A stretch of DNA of 64,000 nucleotides. Origin: Cordilura impudica. Taxonomy: Eukaryota; Arthropoda; Insecta; Diptera; Scathophagidae. This document shows positions 43,875-54,746 of this stretch, one piece after another. The notes under the pieces were generated by a model. It worked only from the letters and a program-made list of their open reading frames with translations, made no database searches and was not told where the DNA came from. The stretch lies in NCBI GenBank assembly GCA_963682025.1, contig OY821522.1:30724201-30788200 (forward strand), given 5' to 3'. Made by a program: the position numbers and the translations under genes. Position 1 is the first letter of the stretch. Every line of letters starts with the position of its first letter.

Positions 43875-44290
43875 AAAAAGATAATTGAAAATTGAAATAT
43901 GGAAAAGGCAAAATGCAAAATGGAAAATGAAATTGAAAAATGGAAACTGAAAAATGAAAACTGAAAAATGGAAAATGAAAATTTCAAAATGAAAAATGGA
44001 AAATGAAAATTGAAAAATGGAAACTGGAAAATGGAAAACGAAAACTGAAATATGAAAAATGGATAATGGAAATTGCAAAAAGAAAAATGGAATATGAAAA
44101 ATGGAAATAGAAAAATGAAAAATGGAAAGCGCAAAATGGAAAATAGAAAATGAAAAATGGAGAATGGAAAATGGAAAATGAAAAATTAAAAACGGAAAAT
44201 GAAAAATGGAAAATAGAAAATGAAAAATGGAGAATGGAAAATGGAAAATGAAAAATGAAAAACGGAAAATGGAAAATGGAAAATAGAAAA
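43875..44290. repeat. Minisatellite, purine-rich, fifth array, right part
   Basis: About 0.42 kb continuing the array left of 31662. Bounded on the right by the poly(A) tail of a minus-strand LINE. Confidence 0.9.
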
Positions 44291-45873
44291 TTTTTTTTGA
44301 TAACAAGATATACATACACCTTTATTCAAATATAATGTTATACATTTTTATTGTTTAAAAAAAACCTGCTAAGCCCTATGGCTTGTCTGCAGGTAAATAT
44401 TATTTTTAAAAATGCTTAAATATATATTTAATTTCAAAAAATGTTTAAAATTTACTAAATTTCAATTAAATTAAATTATATTTCATTGCGAGTTAATTAG
44501 AAAATTTTTATAATTTTTTTTAAAGTTGACCGTATTGGTTATATTTCTCAAGTTGTTTGGCAGTTCATTTTAGATTTTGGGTAGTATGACGTTTAGTCTT
44601 CGATCTCCATATGTGTTTTTGGTAGTTTTGACCTTAAACTTTTCAGCTGAGTGAAGTCTTGTGTTGTACTGATGATCAATTCTCTCTAGAAGTTCTGGTT
44701 CATTAAGTTCGGTTAAAACTGTTAGATGATATATGTTTTTGATGTTGAGTATTTTTATTTCACGAGGTATATTTTTAATTCGGTTGTGGCTTGTGTTATG
44801 AATGTCTGTTGAGCTGATGTTGTTGATTTCGATTGTTGTGTTGTTTTCTGGCAGATTTAAGGTAGGTATTTGCAGATTGTTGTTTAATGGACTGTTGTTG
44901 TTTATTACGATTGTTGTGTTGTTTTCTGTCGGATTATTGGGAACTAATTGTAAATTGTTATTATTTCTGAGGCTGATGCAGTTGATATTTGATGATGTAT
45001 TGTTGTTATTAATGGTACCATTGCTGCTATTTGAAGCTGTGTTGTTGTCGCTTATGTATGTGATATTATGGTTTTTTGGGTTGTTATTAGTTTGAAATGG
45101 TGTATTGTTGATAATGCTGTTGTGGTTGATGGATATTGTTGTTGTTATGGGTAGTGTTGTTGCTGTTGCTGTTGCTGTTATGCGTATGCTTCATCCACAG
45201 AATTCTAAGGACACGGTTTTGTGTTTGTTGCAACCTTTTGCAGTGGGAGGAGTTGCCCCAAGCAGATATACCATGCCTAATGTATGATTCCGCTAATGCG
45301 AAGTATGCCTGGCGAAGTACAAAATATGGTGCGGAATAGCTAAGGTGGTATACAGAAAAGGCAGCTTTACGTAACTTTTTTTGTAGTTCATTAATGTGTA
45401 CTTTCCATTTGAATGTATCATCTATATGTACCCCTAAGTATTCGTAATGGCTTACTATACCGATCATTGTGCGGCAGTGATCATTTAAGTGATCTGTTTT
45501 GTTGTGCATGCACTCTATATCATGGTATTTTAGTTTAACAAGGGATTTTTTCATGTTTGGTTGTCTGATATGCATGATTTTTGTTTTGGAGGTATTTATA
45601 ACTAAACCATTATCATGACACCATTTACACACTATATCAAGTTGTTGCTGCATCGATTTGGTGGCATTTTCAATGATTTTGTTGGTAACAATAATTGCTG
45701 TATCGTCAGCATAGGCGTAAGTGTGGCAGTTGTTTAGAGTACTTAACATATCATTTGCGTAAATTATATATAGCAATGGGCCTAGTTTTGATCCTTGTGG
45801 AACTCCCTGTTTTGTTCCGATTTCCTCACTGGTTTTGTTATTGATTTTGACTCTGTACGTTCTTAGATTAAGA
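44291..45873 (-). pseudogene. LINE (non-LTR retrotransposon) 3' part: RT C-terminal half and 3' UTR
   Basis: On the - strand 45087-45873 encodes RT motifs GVPQGSKLGPLLYIIYANDM, the catalytic YADD (in AYADDTAI), LVINTSKTKIM and YEYLGVHIDDTFKW. Downstream frames, shifted and with stops, still show HQYNTRLHSAEKF and NTYGDRRLNVILPKI, the usual C-terminal block of CR1/jockey-like RT proteins. The 3' UTR has CTGCAGACAAGCCATAGGGC, AATAAA and a terminal A8 at 44291-44298 that joins the minisatellite. The N-terminal half lies at 49322-49542 and 60415-60550, displaced by two later insertions. Confidence 0.88.
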
Positions 45874-46581
45874 TAACACAAGGGAACAAAATTGAACTTT
45901 TTTTTGTGTTGATTTGAAATTTATAGCAAATTTTTACTAATTTGAGGTCGCTGATTTCAAATCTGCATTTGTTTTTTTTCTATCAGCTCGACTTTTCGAG
46001 ATATACCGTTATGTTCAAAATTAAGGCACTTCCGCTACATATTGGAATAACTTGAAAACGGTTCACCATATTAAATTAAAAAAAAAAACCGAAACTCGCA
46101 AGCAATATTCTCTTAAAGCCGTGCTTACTTTGTTTTTAAATTTTCCAAGTAGTTTTAGAGATATCTTTCAAGTTTTGAAAAAAAAATTAAAATTTTTAAA
46201 AAAAAAACATTTTTTTTGTTTTTTAAAAATTCCTAAAAAATAAAAATGGGACAAAAATCACAGTTTTGGTCTACAAACAGTTAGTTAAATATATTTCGAA
46301 TAAAATGAGCTTTATTTCATTGCAATCGGTGCACAACTTTTGATTTTGTTCACGATTTACTGAATTGATATAAATCGCGATTTCCATACAAAAATAACAT
46401 TTTCTAATGTGTAAGTGTTTGTATGTAATAAGTTAGTTTTTTATGATTCTAAGAATTAAAAAAATTAAGTAATAAAAAAAGATTATTTCATTTTTATGCT
46501 CAGCTATACTTTTTAATTTAACACAAAAAGAGAATTTTAAAGAAAAATAAAAAATTTTAATACACAAATATTACAATGTAA

Positions 46582-48277
46582 TTACAACTCATCGAAAAAT
46601 TTTCTTTTATAAGATTTTCTTAAATAACCTTGTTTAGAGGGATTTGTTTTAATGCTCCAGCAATAGTCCGCCATCATATGTCATATTATCCCAGTGACCC
46701 TGGTACCGCTCCTCTATAGTGCGGATATCTTGATGGAAACGTTCACCTTGTTCTTCACTGAAGTCTCCAAGATTTTCAGGGAAACAATCCAAATGACTGT
46801 GTAGGTAGTGCACCTTAATGCTCATATTACAACCAAGCTGCTTGAAATGTGACAACATGTTATCCACGTGGTCCGAATAGTGCTCACCCTCTTTGTTTCC
46901 CAGGAAATTGCGCACTATCCAAACAAATTCATTCCAAGCATTTCTTTCAATATCTGTCATGGAATTACTAAAATTTTCATCATTGATTAATTTTTTGATT
47001 TGAGGGCCATCAAAAATGCCAGCTTTCAGTTTCTCCGAACTCAAATTGTTGAACTTTTTACTGATATATCTAAAACAATCACCGTCCTTGTTGAGAGCTT
47101 TGACAAATTGTTTCATAAGTCCTAGCTTGATATGGAGAGGTGGCAGTATTATGCGATCCCTGGGCACAAGTGGTTGATTAACTATATTGTGGTTTCCTGG
47201 AACCATAGCTTCCCTCGAAGGCCAGTCTTTCTTACTCCAGTGTTCAGATCTGGCTCTGCTATCCCATAAACAAATGAAACACGGATATTTTGTGTAGCCA
47301 CCTTGTTGGCCTAGAAGAAAATTCACCATTTTTAGATCCACACAAATTAGCCAGCGGTGTTCGTTGTACTTTATTTTATTTATAACTGAGGCAATTGTAG
47401 AATATTCTTCTTTAGCTTTAGTTGAATGTGCAATGGGCAACGAACCCAATTTATTACCGTTATGCAGAAGTACACATTTTAGGCTGCGTTTAGAAGAATC
47501 TATAAATAGTCGCCAGTCATTTGGATCATACTCCTCTAATCCCATCGCTGTTACTAAACCAGGAACAGCTGAACAATAAACAAATTCATCGTCTTCGGAA
47601 AAGAATGGAAGTAAGTTTTTTTCTCTGTTACGGTAGTATGAAATTGTTGTTCCTTGGGTTAACAGATTTTTTTGCTTTAATCGAGAAGCAAGAATTTCAG
47701 ATGCTTTTTTAGAAAGTCCAAGGTCTCTCACTAAATCACTAAGCTCCTCCTGATTAAATTGCTCGCGTTCAGAAGAAATATCTAAATGCAAGTCATCTGA
47801 TCCAAATTCAGAAATTGGTGAAGGAACATTTTGTCGTAAGTCGTGGAAATTGTGTGTAGATGTAGATGGTTGTGGTTCTGAATCCTCACTAGAGTACAGG
47901 ACTGGTTGGGTAATAGACAACACGTTAGGATAAATCCATTTAGACCGGTTTGTTTTATTAATGCCTGTTATGTTGACAGCGCAAAAATAACAATCATCAT
48001 AATGATTCGAAGGTTCCCGCCAGATCATTGGTGTTTTATACTTGAAGTGGGTCCGTTGCTTGTTTGCCCATAACCTTAAATACTCTACACAGTTTTTACA
48101 TACAGTATTAGCAATCCAGTACTTGTCACGGGTTTCCATGGTAAATCCGAAGTAGTCAAAATAAATTTTTTTAATAAAATCTGACACACTTTTTCTATTT
48201 TTTATAAACGTGTATTCGCCACATATGTTACAAAAATAGTTGGGATTGATTTTACAGGTGTTTCTTGACGTAGCCAT
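46582..48277 (-). pseudogene. Putative transposase of the long-TIR transposon, frameshifted near the C-terminus
   Basis: 542 codons from ATGGCTACG (48277) to TAA at 46649. Cysteine pairs CNIC (residues 16-19), CKNC (60-63) and CYFC (96-99) form a zinc-binding N-terminus. The core has FIDSSKRSLKCVLLHNGN (about 258-275), CVDLKMVNFLLGQQGGYTK (312-330), CFICLWDSR, PPLHIKLGLMKQFVKAL and SEEQGERFHQDI (507-518). D260, D314 and E512 are candidate acidic residues. I recall this motif set from abundant uncharacterised arthropod and cnidarian proteins. Near 46675 a one-base shift moves the last ~28 codons to another frame (MADYCWSIKTNPSK..., stop at 46582). Only gene of its element. Confidence 0.75.
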
Positions 48278-48327
48278 TGCACAATTTTGAAGTATATATC
48301 AAAGTAACACAATTTTCAATAAATAAC

Positions 48328-48710
48328 ACACGGGAACAAAATTGAACTTTTTTGTGTTGACTGATTAAATGTTCAATGTAAAATGATTTATATTTTTTGT
48401 CGTTATACTTTTCGCTTTCGTAAACACTTGTTGAATGAGAAAAATTGGTTGAATGAACCCATATAAATACTTAGTAGTTTTTTACTGAAGTACCAAAAAA
48501 AATTATATCCACAATTTTATTGACAGTCACTTATGAATGAACACATGTGTTCAGGGGAATTCCTTTAAAAAATCATCCGTTACCAACGGTAAACCACACA
48601 TCAATAAAAACAAGTGGACTTTTCTTTTTTCTCTTTAATTGACTGTGAACTGACTAGGTGTCATAAAGGGACAATAAAATTTATAGGCGTTATGAGTTTG
48701 CTACCGCAAC
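48328..48710. other. Upstream region of the transposase, with an extra copy of the element terminus
   Basis: CACACGGGAACAAAATTGAACTTTTTT followed by GTGTTGA at 48328 repeats the outer left end (45877-45910) in the same orientation, next to the gene start. The remaining 350 bp show nothing recognisable. Possibly a remnant of a nested or rearranged end. Confidence 0.5.
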
Positions 48711-49321
48711 CATAAAAATGAAATAATCTTTTTTTATTACTTAATTTTTTTAATTCTTAGAATCATAAAAAACTAACTTATTACATACAAACACTTACAC
48801 ATTAGAAAATGTTATTTTTGTATGGAAATCGCGATTTATATCAATTCAGTAAATCGTGAACAAAATCAAAAGTTGTGCACCGATTGCAATGAAATAAAGC
48901 TCATTTTATTCGGAATATATTTAGCTAACTGTTTGTAGACCAAAACTGTGATTTTTGTCCCATTTTTATTTTTTAGGAATTTTTAAAGAACAAAAAAATG
49001 TTTTTTTTTTAAAAATTTTAATTTTTTTTTCAAAACTTGAACGATATCTCTAAAACTACTTGGAAAATTTAAAAACAAAGTAAGCACGGCTTTAAGAGAA
49101 TATTGTTTGCGAGTTTCGGATTTTTTTTTTATTTAATATGGTGAACCGTTTTCAAGTTATTCCAATATATGTAGCGGAAGTGCCTTAATTTTGAACATAA
49201 CGGTATATCTCGAAAAGTCGAGCTGATAGAAAAAAACCAAGGGCAGATTTGGATTCAGCGTCCCAAATAACCTTAAAAACAATATTCAGTTCTTAATCAA
49301 CAGAACCATTGTTCCCTTGTG

Positions 49322-49542
49322 TAATCATTGAACCATGAGAGAACATGTCCTCTTATTCCATTTCTTTCAAGGATTTTTAAAAGTTTTGAGTCAGATAATG
49401 TGTCGAAAGCTTTGCTAAAGTCTATGAATAAGACTAGGCAGTGCTCTACATTGCTAATGGCAGCGTTAATGGTATTAGCAAATCTACCTAATAGTTGGTT
49501 TATATTTTTATCTTTCTGGAAACCATATTGATTTTTATTTAT
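49322..49542 (-). pseudogene. LINE RT, middle fragment
   Basis: Encodes INKNQYGFQKDKNINQLL, LVLFIDFSKAFDTLSDSKLL and NGIRGHVLSWFNDY, i.e. RT motifs 2a-A. It joins directly to 45873 and below once the TIR transposon is removed, and to 60415 and above once the BEL/Pao element is removed. Confidence 0.9.
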
Positions 49543-50023
49543 TGTTGTCGTTGATAGGCAAAAAAGGAGGCGAATAAACACAATAATCGTTTGATAATTT
49601 CATTAAGTTTATTTGGTTTATTTCTATAAAGAGGTAATGGTACAAAGTTCATTAACTAAAAATATCAAAGTTAATTTATTTGCATGACTTACCACAGTTT
49701 CATCCTCTTTCGCCAAAATTTCAACTATCAATAAATTTACTTTAAAGACCAAACAGAAGTTTGTGTTTCAATATACTTATACATATATACGCACAAGTAA
49801 CGGCTCTTCGAAGTAAATGATATTTGACTAAAGAACTGCAGTAAGAACAATACAAAGCAACATACATTGATAACTAACTGAACACATAAATGTACAGTGG
49901 GTAACTCAACAATATTATCAAGCAAATTTTAATAATCGATAAAAATAAATCGAAGTTTTCTAACAATATAAAACATTTAAATAATTTAAAGGTTATACTG
50001 AAATATATTAGCCACGGGCGACA
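49543..50023 (-). repeat. 3' LTR of BEL/Pao (481 bp)
   Basis: Pairs with 59933-60414. Differences include ATTTGG/ATGTGG, AGAGGTAA/AGAAGTAA, TTGACTAAAG/TTGACGAAAG and GGGTAACTC/GGGCAACTC. Confidence 0.95.
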
Positions 50024-50053
50024 TCCCCACCCCCGTGAATCACTCATGATTCA

Positions 50054-51749
50054 CTACATCAAAAGCCAAGACGGCTTGATCACAGGACGCTTCAACACAC
50101 CAGTGTTAGTACGGATATCAGCCTGTCGAATTACCTCGTTAGCACCCTTGTAGACCTTTTCAACGCGACCTCTCTTCCACTCTCGGCGAGACACACTGGG
50201 ATCGCAAATTAAAACTAAGTCACCAACAACTAAAGGCTTCGTGTACTCACACCACTTGGAACGACGCGTTAGTTCTGGCAAGTATTCAATAATCCATCTT
50301 TTCCAAAAGTGGTCGCGCAGCTGTCGTGAAATGCGCCACTGCTCTCTTAACACAGCAGGTTTCTCAATCGTTGTACCAGCAGGAGTTTGAGCAGTATTTG
50401 ATGAGCCCAATAAGAAATGATTGGGGGTCAAAGGTTCCTCGTCTTCGTGGCTAACAGGCAAATGAGTCAATGGGCGCGAATTTACGATATTTTCCGCTTC
50501 AATAATAAGGCTATGAAAGGTGTATTCTCTTGATGCTACTTCCTTCAATGTGACTCCTAGGACCTTTTTGATGCACTGCACCATGCGTTCCCATACACCT
50601 CCAGCGGATGGATTCAAAGGACAGTTGAACTGCCAGTCAATTCCTCTTGATGACAGCACATTTTGAATTGGATCCATTTCAAACACTTCATCAAACTGCT
50701 TGGCCACATGGTTGACTCCAAATAAATTTTTCCTTCGCTTCGAATTCTGATGGGAGTTCCACGACGATTGATGAAATTTCGAATCGCCAAAATGCAAGCA
50801 TCGGTAGATAAATCGAATGCCACTTCCATATGAATACCTCTCATCGTTAAGCATGTAAAGAGAGCCACCCATCTTTTTTCACGACGTCGACCAACGGTTA
50901 TATTTACCGGGCCAAAATAGTCGAGACCGGTTTACGTAAATGGTCTCACATAGGGTGTGACTCTATCTTCGGGCAACGATGCCATCATGGTTGGGTTGGT
51001 AAAGCACGACGAACCTTACATAATGCACAAATTGATATGCACTTATTCAACAGCTTACGAAGACGTGGTATCCAAAACCTTTTCGTAATTTCACCCATTG
51101 TGGCCTCAAAATTTTGATTTTTCATTTGCTTGTGTATATGGGACACAATAAGGGCTGATAATGGATGACTTGGCGATAAAATTATGGGATGGCGACTCTC
51201 AAGAGGCAGCCAAGAAGCGGCAGCAATTCGCCCGTATACACGAAGCAATTTACTTTCATCGAAATAGGGCGACAATGTGTATAAGTCACTACCTTTAGCC
51301 AATGTGACACCAATATTTTTTGCCTCGATTTCATCGGGGTAACTATCTTCTTGTGCAAAGCGGCATAGAATGATTTCCGCATCTTCCAACTCACGTACAG
51401 TCAAACATTTTGAAGTTGAATTCTGTTTATGACATCTTTTTACAAATCGCTGGACCCATGCCATCGTTCTTTTTAGCTTCAGAAAAGATGAAAAACGGTT
51501 AAATTGAATTACATTTCTTTTACCAACCAGTAATATGAATTTAGGGCGAAGTTCTTCTTCAGGCGACTGATCATGATGTGCAGAAATATTCTCAGGCCAG
51601 TTTTCTTCTGATGTGTACAAAAATTGTGGCCCCTGGAACCAACGCCCATCTCCCGTAAAATCAACTGAATTTTTGATACGGGTTGTTTCATCTGCAACAT
51701 TGAGACCTGTTGGTAACCACCTCCAATCATCTGGTCGGGTGGAATCCAA
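50054..51749 (-). pseudogene. pol: BEL/Pao integrase region, broken
   Basis: The upper part (50985-51749) holds the integrase zinc domain (SHIHKQMKNQNFEATMGEIT with ICALCKVRRA) after an RNase H tail. A frame change near 50950-50985 leads to the core and C-terminus (50054-50872): FTCLTMRGIHMEVAF is in one frame and NCPLNPSAGGVWERMVQ in another, so the core is shifted inside 50614-50872. The Pao-type C-terminal domain (LTPNHFLLG, REQWRISRQLRDHFWKRW, VGDLVLICDPSVSRREWK) is complete. Nonfunctional. Confidence 0.9.
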
Positions 51750-53078
51750 AATTTACGAGATTCGATGAGCGAAGAACGGTTTATATATTCGGCTCTCTGA
51801 ATTAATCCAGCTAACGACAGTGCTAGAATCACTCCAATAAATTTTTTGGGTAATTTTTTCGGGTAATGCTCTCTTTCAATAGTATACATAAGTCGTGTAC
51901 CCAAAACAGCTGCTTGGAGTTCAAGCCTTGGTATGGTCATGAGTTTAAGTGGGGCACATTTCGTTTTGGCGGCAATAAACGAAACTCTGACAGAACCATC
52001 ATCACAAACATAACGACAATATGCTACGGCGCCAAAGGCATCTTCGCTGGCGTCAACAAATACATGTAGGTCCAATAAGCAAGTCAATTTATCGGTGAAG
52101 TAATATCGGGGTACGCTAACTTGAACAAAATTTTTTAGATCGCTTCGCCAACTATTCCACGTTTCATGTAGGGCAGCAGGCAGTTCTTCGTCCCAACGAA
52201 CATCATGTCTCCACACCCCTCGCAGCAATAATTTGGCAGAAATCATATAGCGGCACAAAAATCCGATTGGGCCAAAAACGGACATTACTACACTCAACAG
52301 CTCGCGTTTCGTGGGATACCTTGAACCTGCAATTACTTCGGCTTTAACACGATGGAACTTCAACTCGAACTTGAAAACGTCTTCACCAGGATGCCAATAC
52401 ATGGCAAGTATTTTTTCAGTGCTCTGTAACTCCGTTGGACCCTTTGAGAAACTAACTTGATTTTCTACATTTCCTTCAAGAGCCATTACAACATCATTGG
52501 AATTCGATGAAAAGTTGCGGATCTCATAACCGGCATAAGCATGAATATCGCGGACCTGTTTGGATACTTCAATGGCATTCGACACAGAATCGAAACTGTC
52601 GACGAAGTCGTCCACGTAATGGTGATCCAAAATCGATTTAACAGCTCTTGGGTAATGATCACGAAATCCGAGTGCATTGATATCTTTGACCTATTGAGCA
52701 ATACAGGGCGAATAAGCTGCACCAAATGTCATAACAAGCATTTCATAAACTTCGGGCGGTTGCTCTTCATTTTCCCTCCAAAGAAATCTTTGGGAACATC
52801 GATCTTGAGGAGCCACTAAAATTTGGTGAAACATATCTTTTATGTCACCACAGACTGCCACTAATGTATGATTTGTATTGTTGTGGGCCCTTGAGCAGCT
52901 TTGCGTTCAAAGAAACTCCTTCTACAGTGGCGACAGCATCGAACACCAACCGAATCTTTCCTGGTTTATTTGGGTTGTACACTCCAAAATGGGGAAGAAA
53001 CCAAGTTCTCGGAGAAACGTTTTTAAATTTTTTAGGCGATAATTTATGTACGTACCCTTTCTTTAAATAGTCGATCAT
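51509..53078 (-). pseudogene. pol: BEL/Pao reverse transcriptase and RNase H, broken
   Basis: RT begins in 52845-53078 (FLPHFGVYNPNKPGKIRLVF). It continues in another frame across 52630-52845 (ICGDIKDMFHQI-like, FLWRENEEQPPEVYEM) with a stop near 52695, then has the catalytic YVDD in HHYVDDFVDSFDS at about 52620. RNase H follows with FVDASEDAFGAVAYCRYV and PRLELQAAVLGTRL. At least two frame changes and one stop. Pao-type signature rather than gypsy. Confidence 0.9.
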
Positions 53079-53260
53079 AATTGCCTAATAGGCGACAGCA
53101 AATTCGGGATTTTTTTCATCTTCCTCTCAATCCCGCGAAGTCGATTAAAGGCCATGGAATAACTGTTCGGCAACACTACATCATCACTACACCACAGCAG
53201 TCTGGATTGGTATCTTCCGGCAACCTTTATAGTAGAGCACTTTAGCAATTGTCGAGCACG

Positions 53261-54583
53261 TTAATCGTCCTTTGACTCAACGACAGGAAGAGCCTTGACA
53301 CCAAAATTTTCAGTCTCGAAGTAGCTTGCCACTAAATCGTACAAATTTTGCTCTGGCTGAGCAAGCAACAAACAGGTTTGAGGAATAGACTGTTCCCCAA
53401 TCACCTGCCCAAAAACGATCCATCCAAGAGCGGTGTTGGCGGCAAATGGACCACCTTCATTTAATGGCACGATTTCATCTGGTAAACCAAGGTGACAGTG
53501 ATCCAAACCAATGAGTAATTTTGGCGCCACATTGCTGTATGATCCACTTTGAAGCTTTGAACGGGCAACTTTAAATGCGAAACACCATACACATTCTTCA
53601 GAGCAAATTTTCTGGTTTTATTTAGTCCACTTATATGCAAATCAACCACGTTTGCATTTTCACGTGTTGACTTTCCACCATACCAGCTCAAATTTAGACT
53701 ACTTTCGCGTCCACGTAATCCAAGCTGCCTCACAAGAACACTGTCAATCATAGTGACGGTGCCTTCATCCAAAAGAGCATACGTCTCAAGAGCACAATTT
53801 GGACCATACAGCTTCACTGGAACCACTCTAAATAACAAATCACCTTTTTCGCGAATTCTTGAAACACAATTTAACACTGGTTCTGCACTCTTATTCTCCT
53901 CGGCGACATTTATTTTTTCATGAAGCAGTTTATTGTGTTTTCTTTGGCAGCCATCAATAGAGCAATCTTTACGGCGGCGGCAATCTCTGGTTGAATGACC
54001 ACCATAAAGGCTGAAAAACACAAGCGTAGCTTTTTCACTTCACTCCATCTGTTGGGTACACTCAGAGCAATAAACTTACGGCACTCAATAATTTTATGCT
54101 GTCCATGGCACTGTGGACACTGCTGTAGTTTATGCCGACTGTCTGCAGCATACAGAACAACTTTCTTTTTTGTTCACTTGATTATCGACCGGTAGAAACA
54201 CATTGAATGCTTCGTAATAAATTCGCAACATTGCTTACCCATCTGCTGAATTCCAAAATCGAAGGCCACCGTTGCAAACTCGATGCATATTGGGCCCTTT
54301 CCATCCGCTTGCTCATAGGTAACTTTTGAATCAATTCATCCATCAGTGTAGGGTTGGATAAGTGTTGGTACCCATTTGCAGTTTGTAAAAAGGCTGCGAG
54401 ATTTTGAATTTTTACTGAAAACGGAATCAGCTTCTCAACGGCGTTTTCATTCATAGGTGGAATTTCCCGAACTTGTTGTAGCTGGTATCGAATGAGCAAT
54501 TCGGGTCGGCCATATTGGAATTTTAGCTGCTCCATCACAGAGCTTACATTGTCAGGGTGTATAAGCAGCGACTTAACACATTC
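53261..54583 (-). pseudogene. gag-pol: BEL/Pao gag C-terminus, zinc knuckle and protease, broken
   Basis: 54182-54583 is the Gag core continuation (KSLLIHPDNVSSVMEQLKFQ, RPELLIRYQLQQVREIP). A cysteine/histidine region follows (GHSTRDCRRRKDCSIDGCQR, KHNKLLHE). Protease shows YALLDEGTVTMIDSVLVRQL near 53760. After a frame change, 53261-53530 has LLIGLDHCHLGLPDEI and FAANTALGWIVFGQV, typical of the Pao protease-RT linker. Confidence 0.9.
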
Positions 54584-54588
54584 TTTGG

Positions 54589-54746
54589 TGTTATGATTGT
54601 AACTCAAAAAAATGTCTTTACGTTTTCTTCTATATTTCAAACTCCAAAAAATTATATTTTTATTCTGATTCTAAAAATGACGCTGTCTTTTCTATTTTTG
54701 TATTTTATCGTATTCTCCGTAGTTATTGCAAAGTGTTGTACCAACA
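54589..54746 (-). repeat. 3' LTR of the intact gypsy element (158 bp)
   Basis: Identical by eye to 58825-58982. It contains the stop codon and last ~18 codons of the gag-pol frame. Confidence 0.95.

Larger units (their letters stand above)
45877..49321 (-). mobile_element. TIR DNA transposon with ~0.6-kb inverted repeats and CACAAGGGAACAA ends
   Basis: Bounded by CACAAGGGAACAAAATTG on the left and the inverse TTGTTCCCTTGTG on the right, with TAA duplicated at 45874-45876 and 49322-49324. Removing it restores the LINE frame. The inverted repeats run 45877-46499 and 48711-49321. The inner ~480 bp are nearly identical; the outer ~120 bp are diverged, and one end has an unrelated-looking TGGTTCTGTTGATTAAG stretch. 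A single gene lies between. CAC ends with a 3-bp duplication suggest CACTA/EnSpm (CMC)-type, but the assignment is tentative. Confidence 0.85.

Noticed and set aside
44802..45339. Plus-strand leucine/valine-rich frames
   Set aside because: Antisense to the LINE's asparagine/threonine-rich C-terminus.
54692..54746. Gag frame of BEL/Pao ending in VGTTLCNNYGEYDKIQK (also from 59380)
   Set aside because: That tail is read-through into the gypsy LTR, not BEL sequence.
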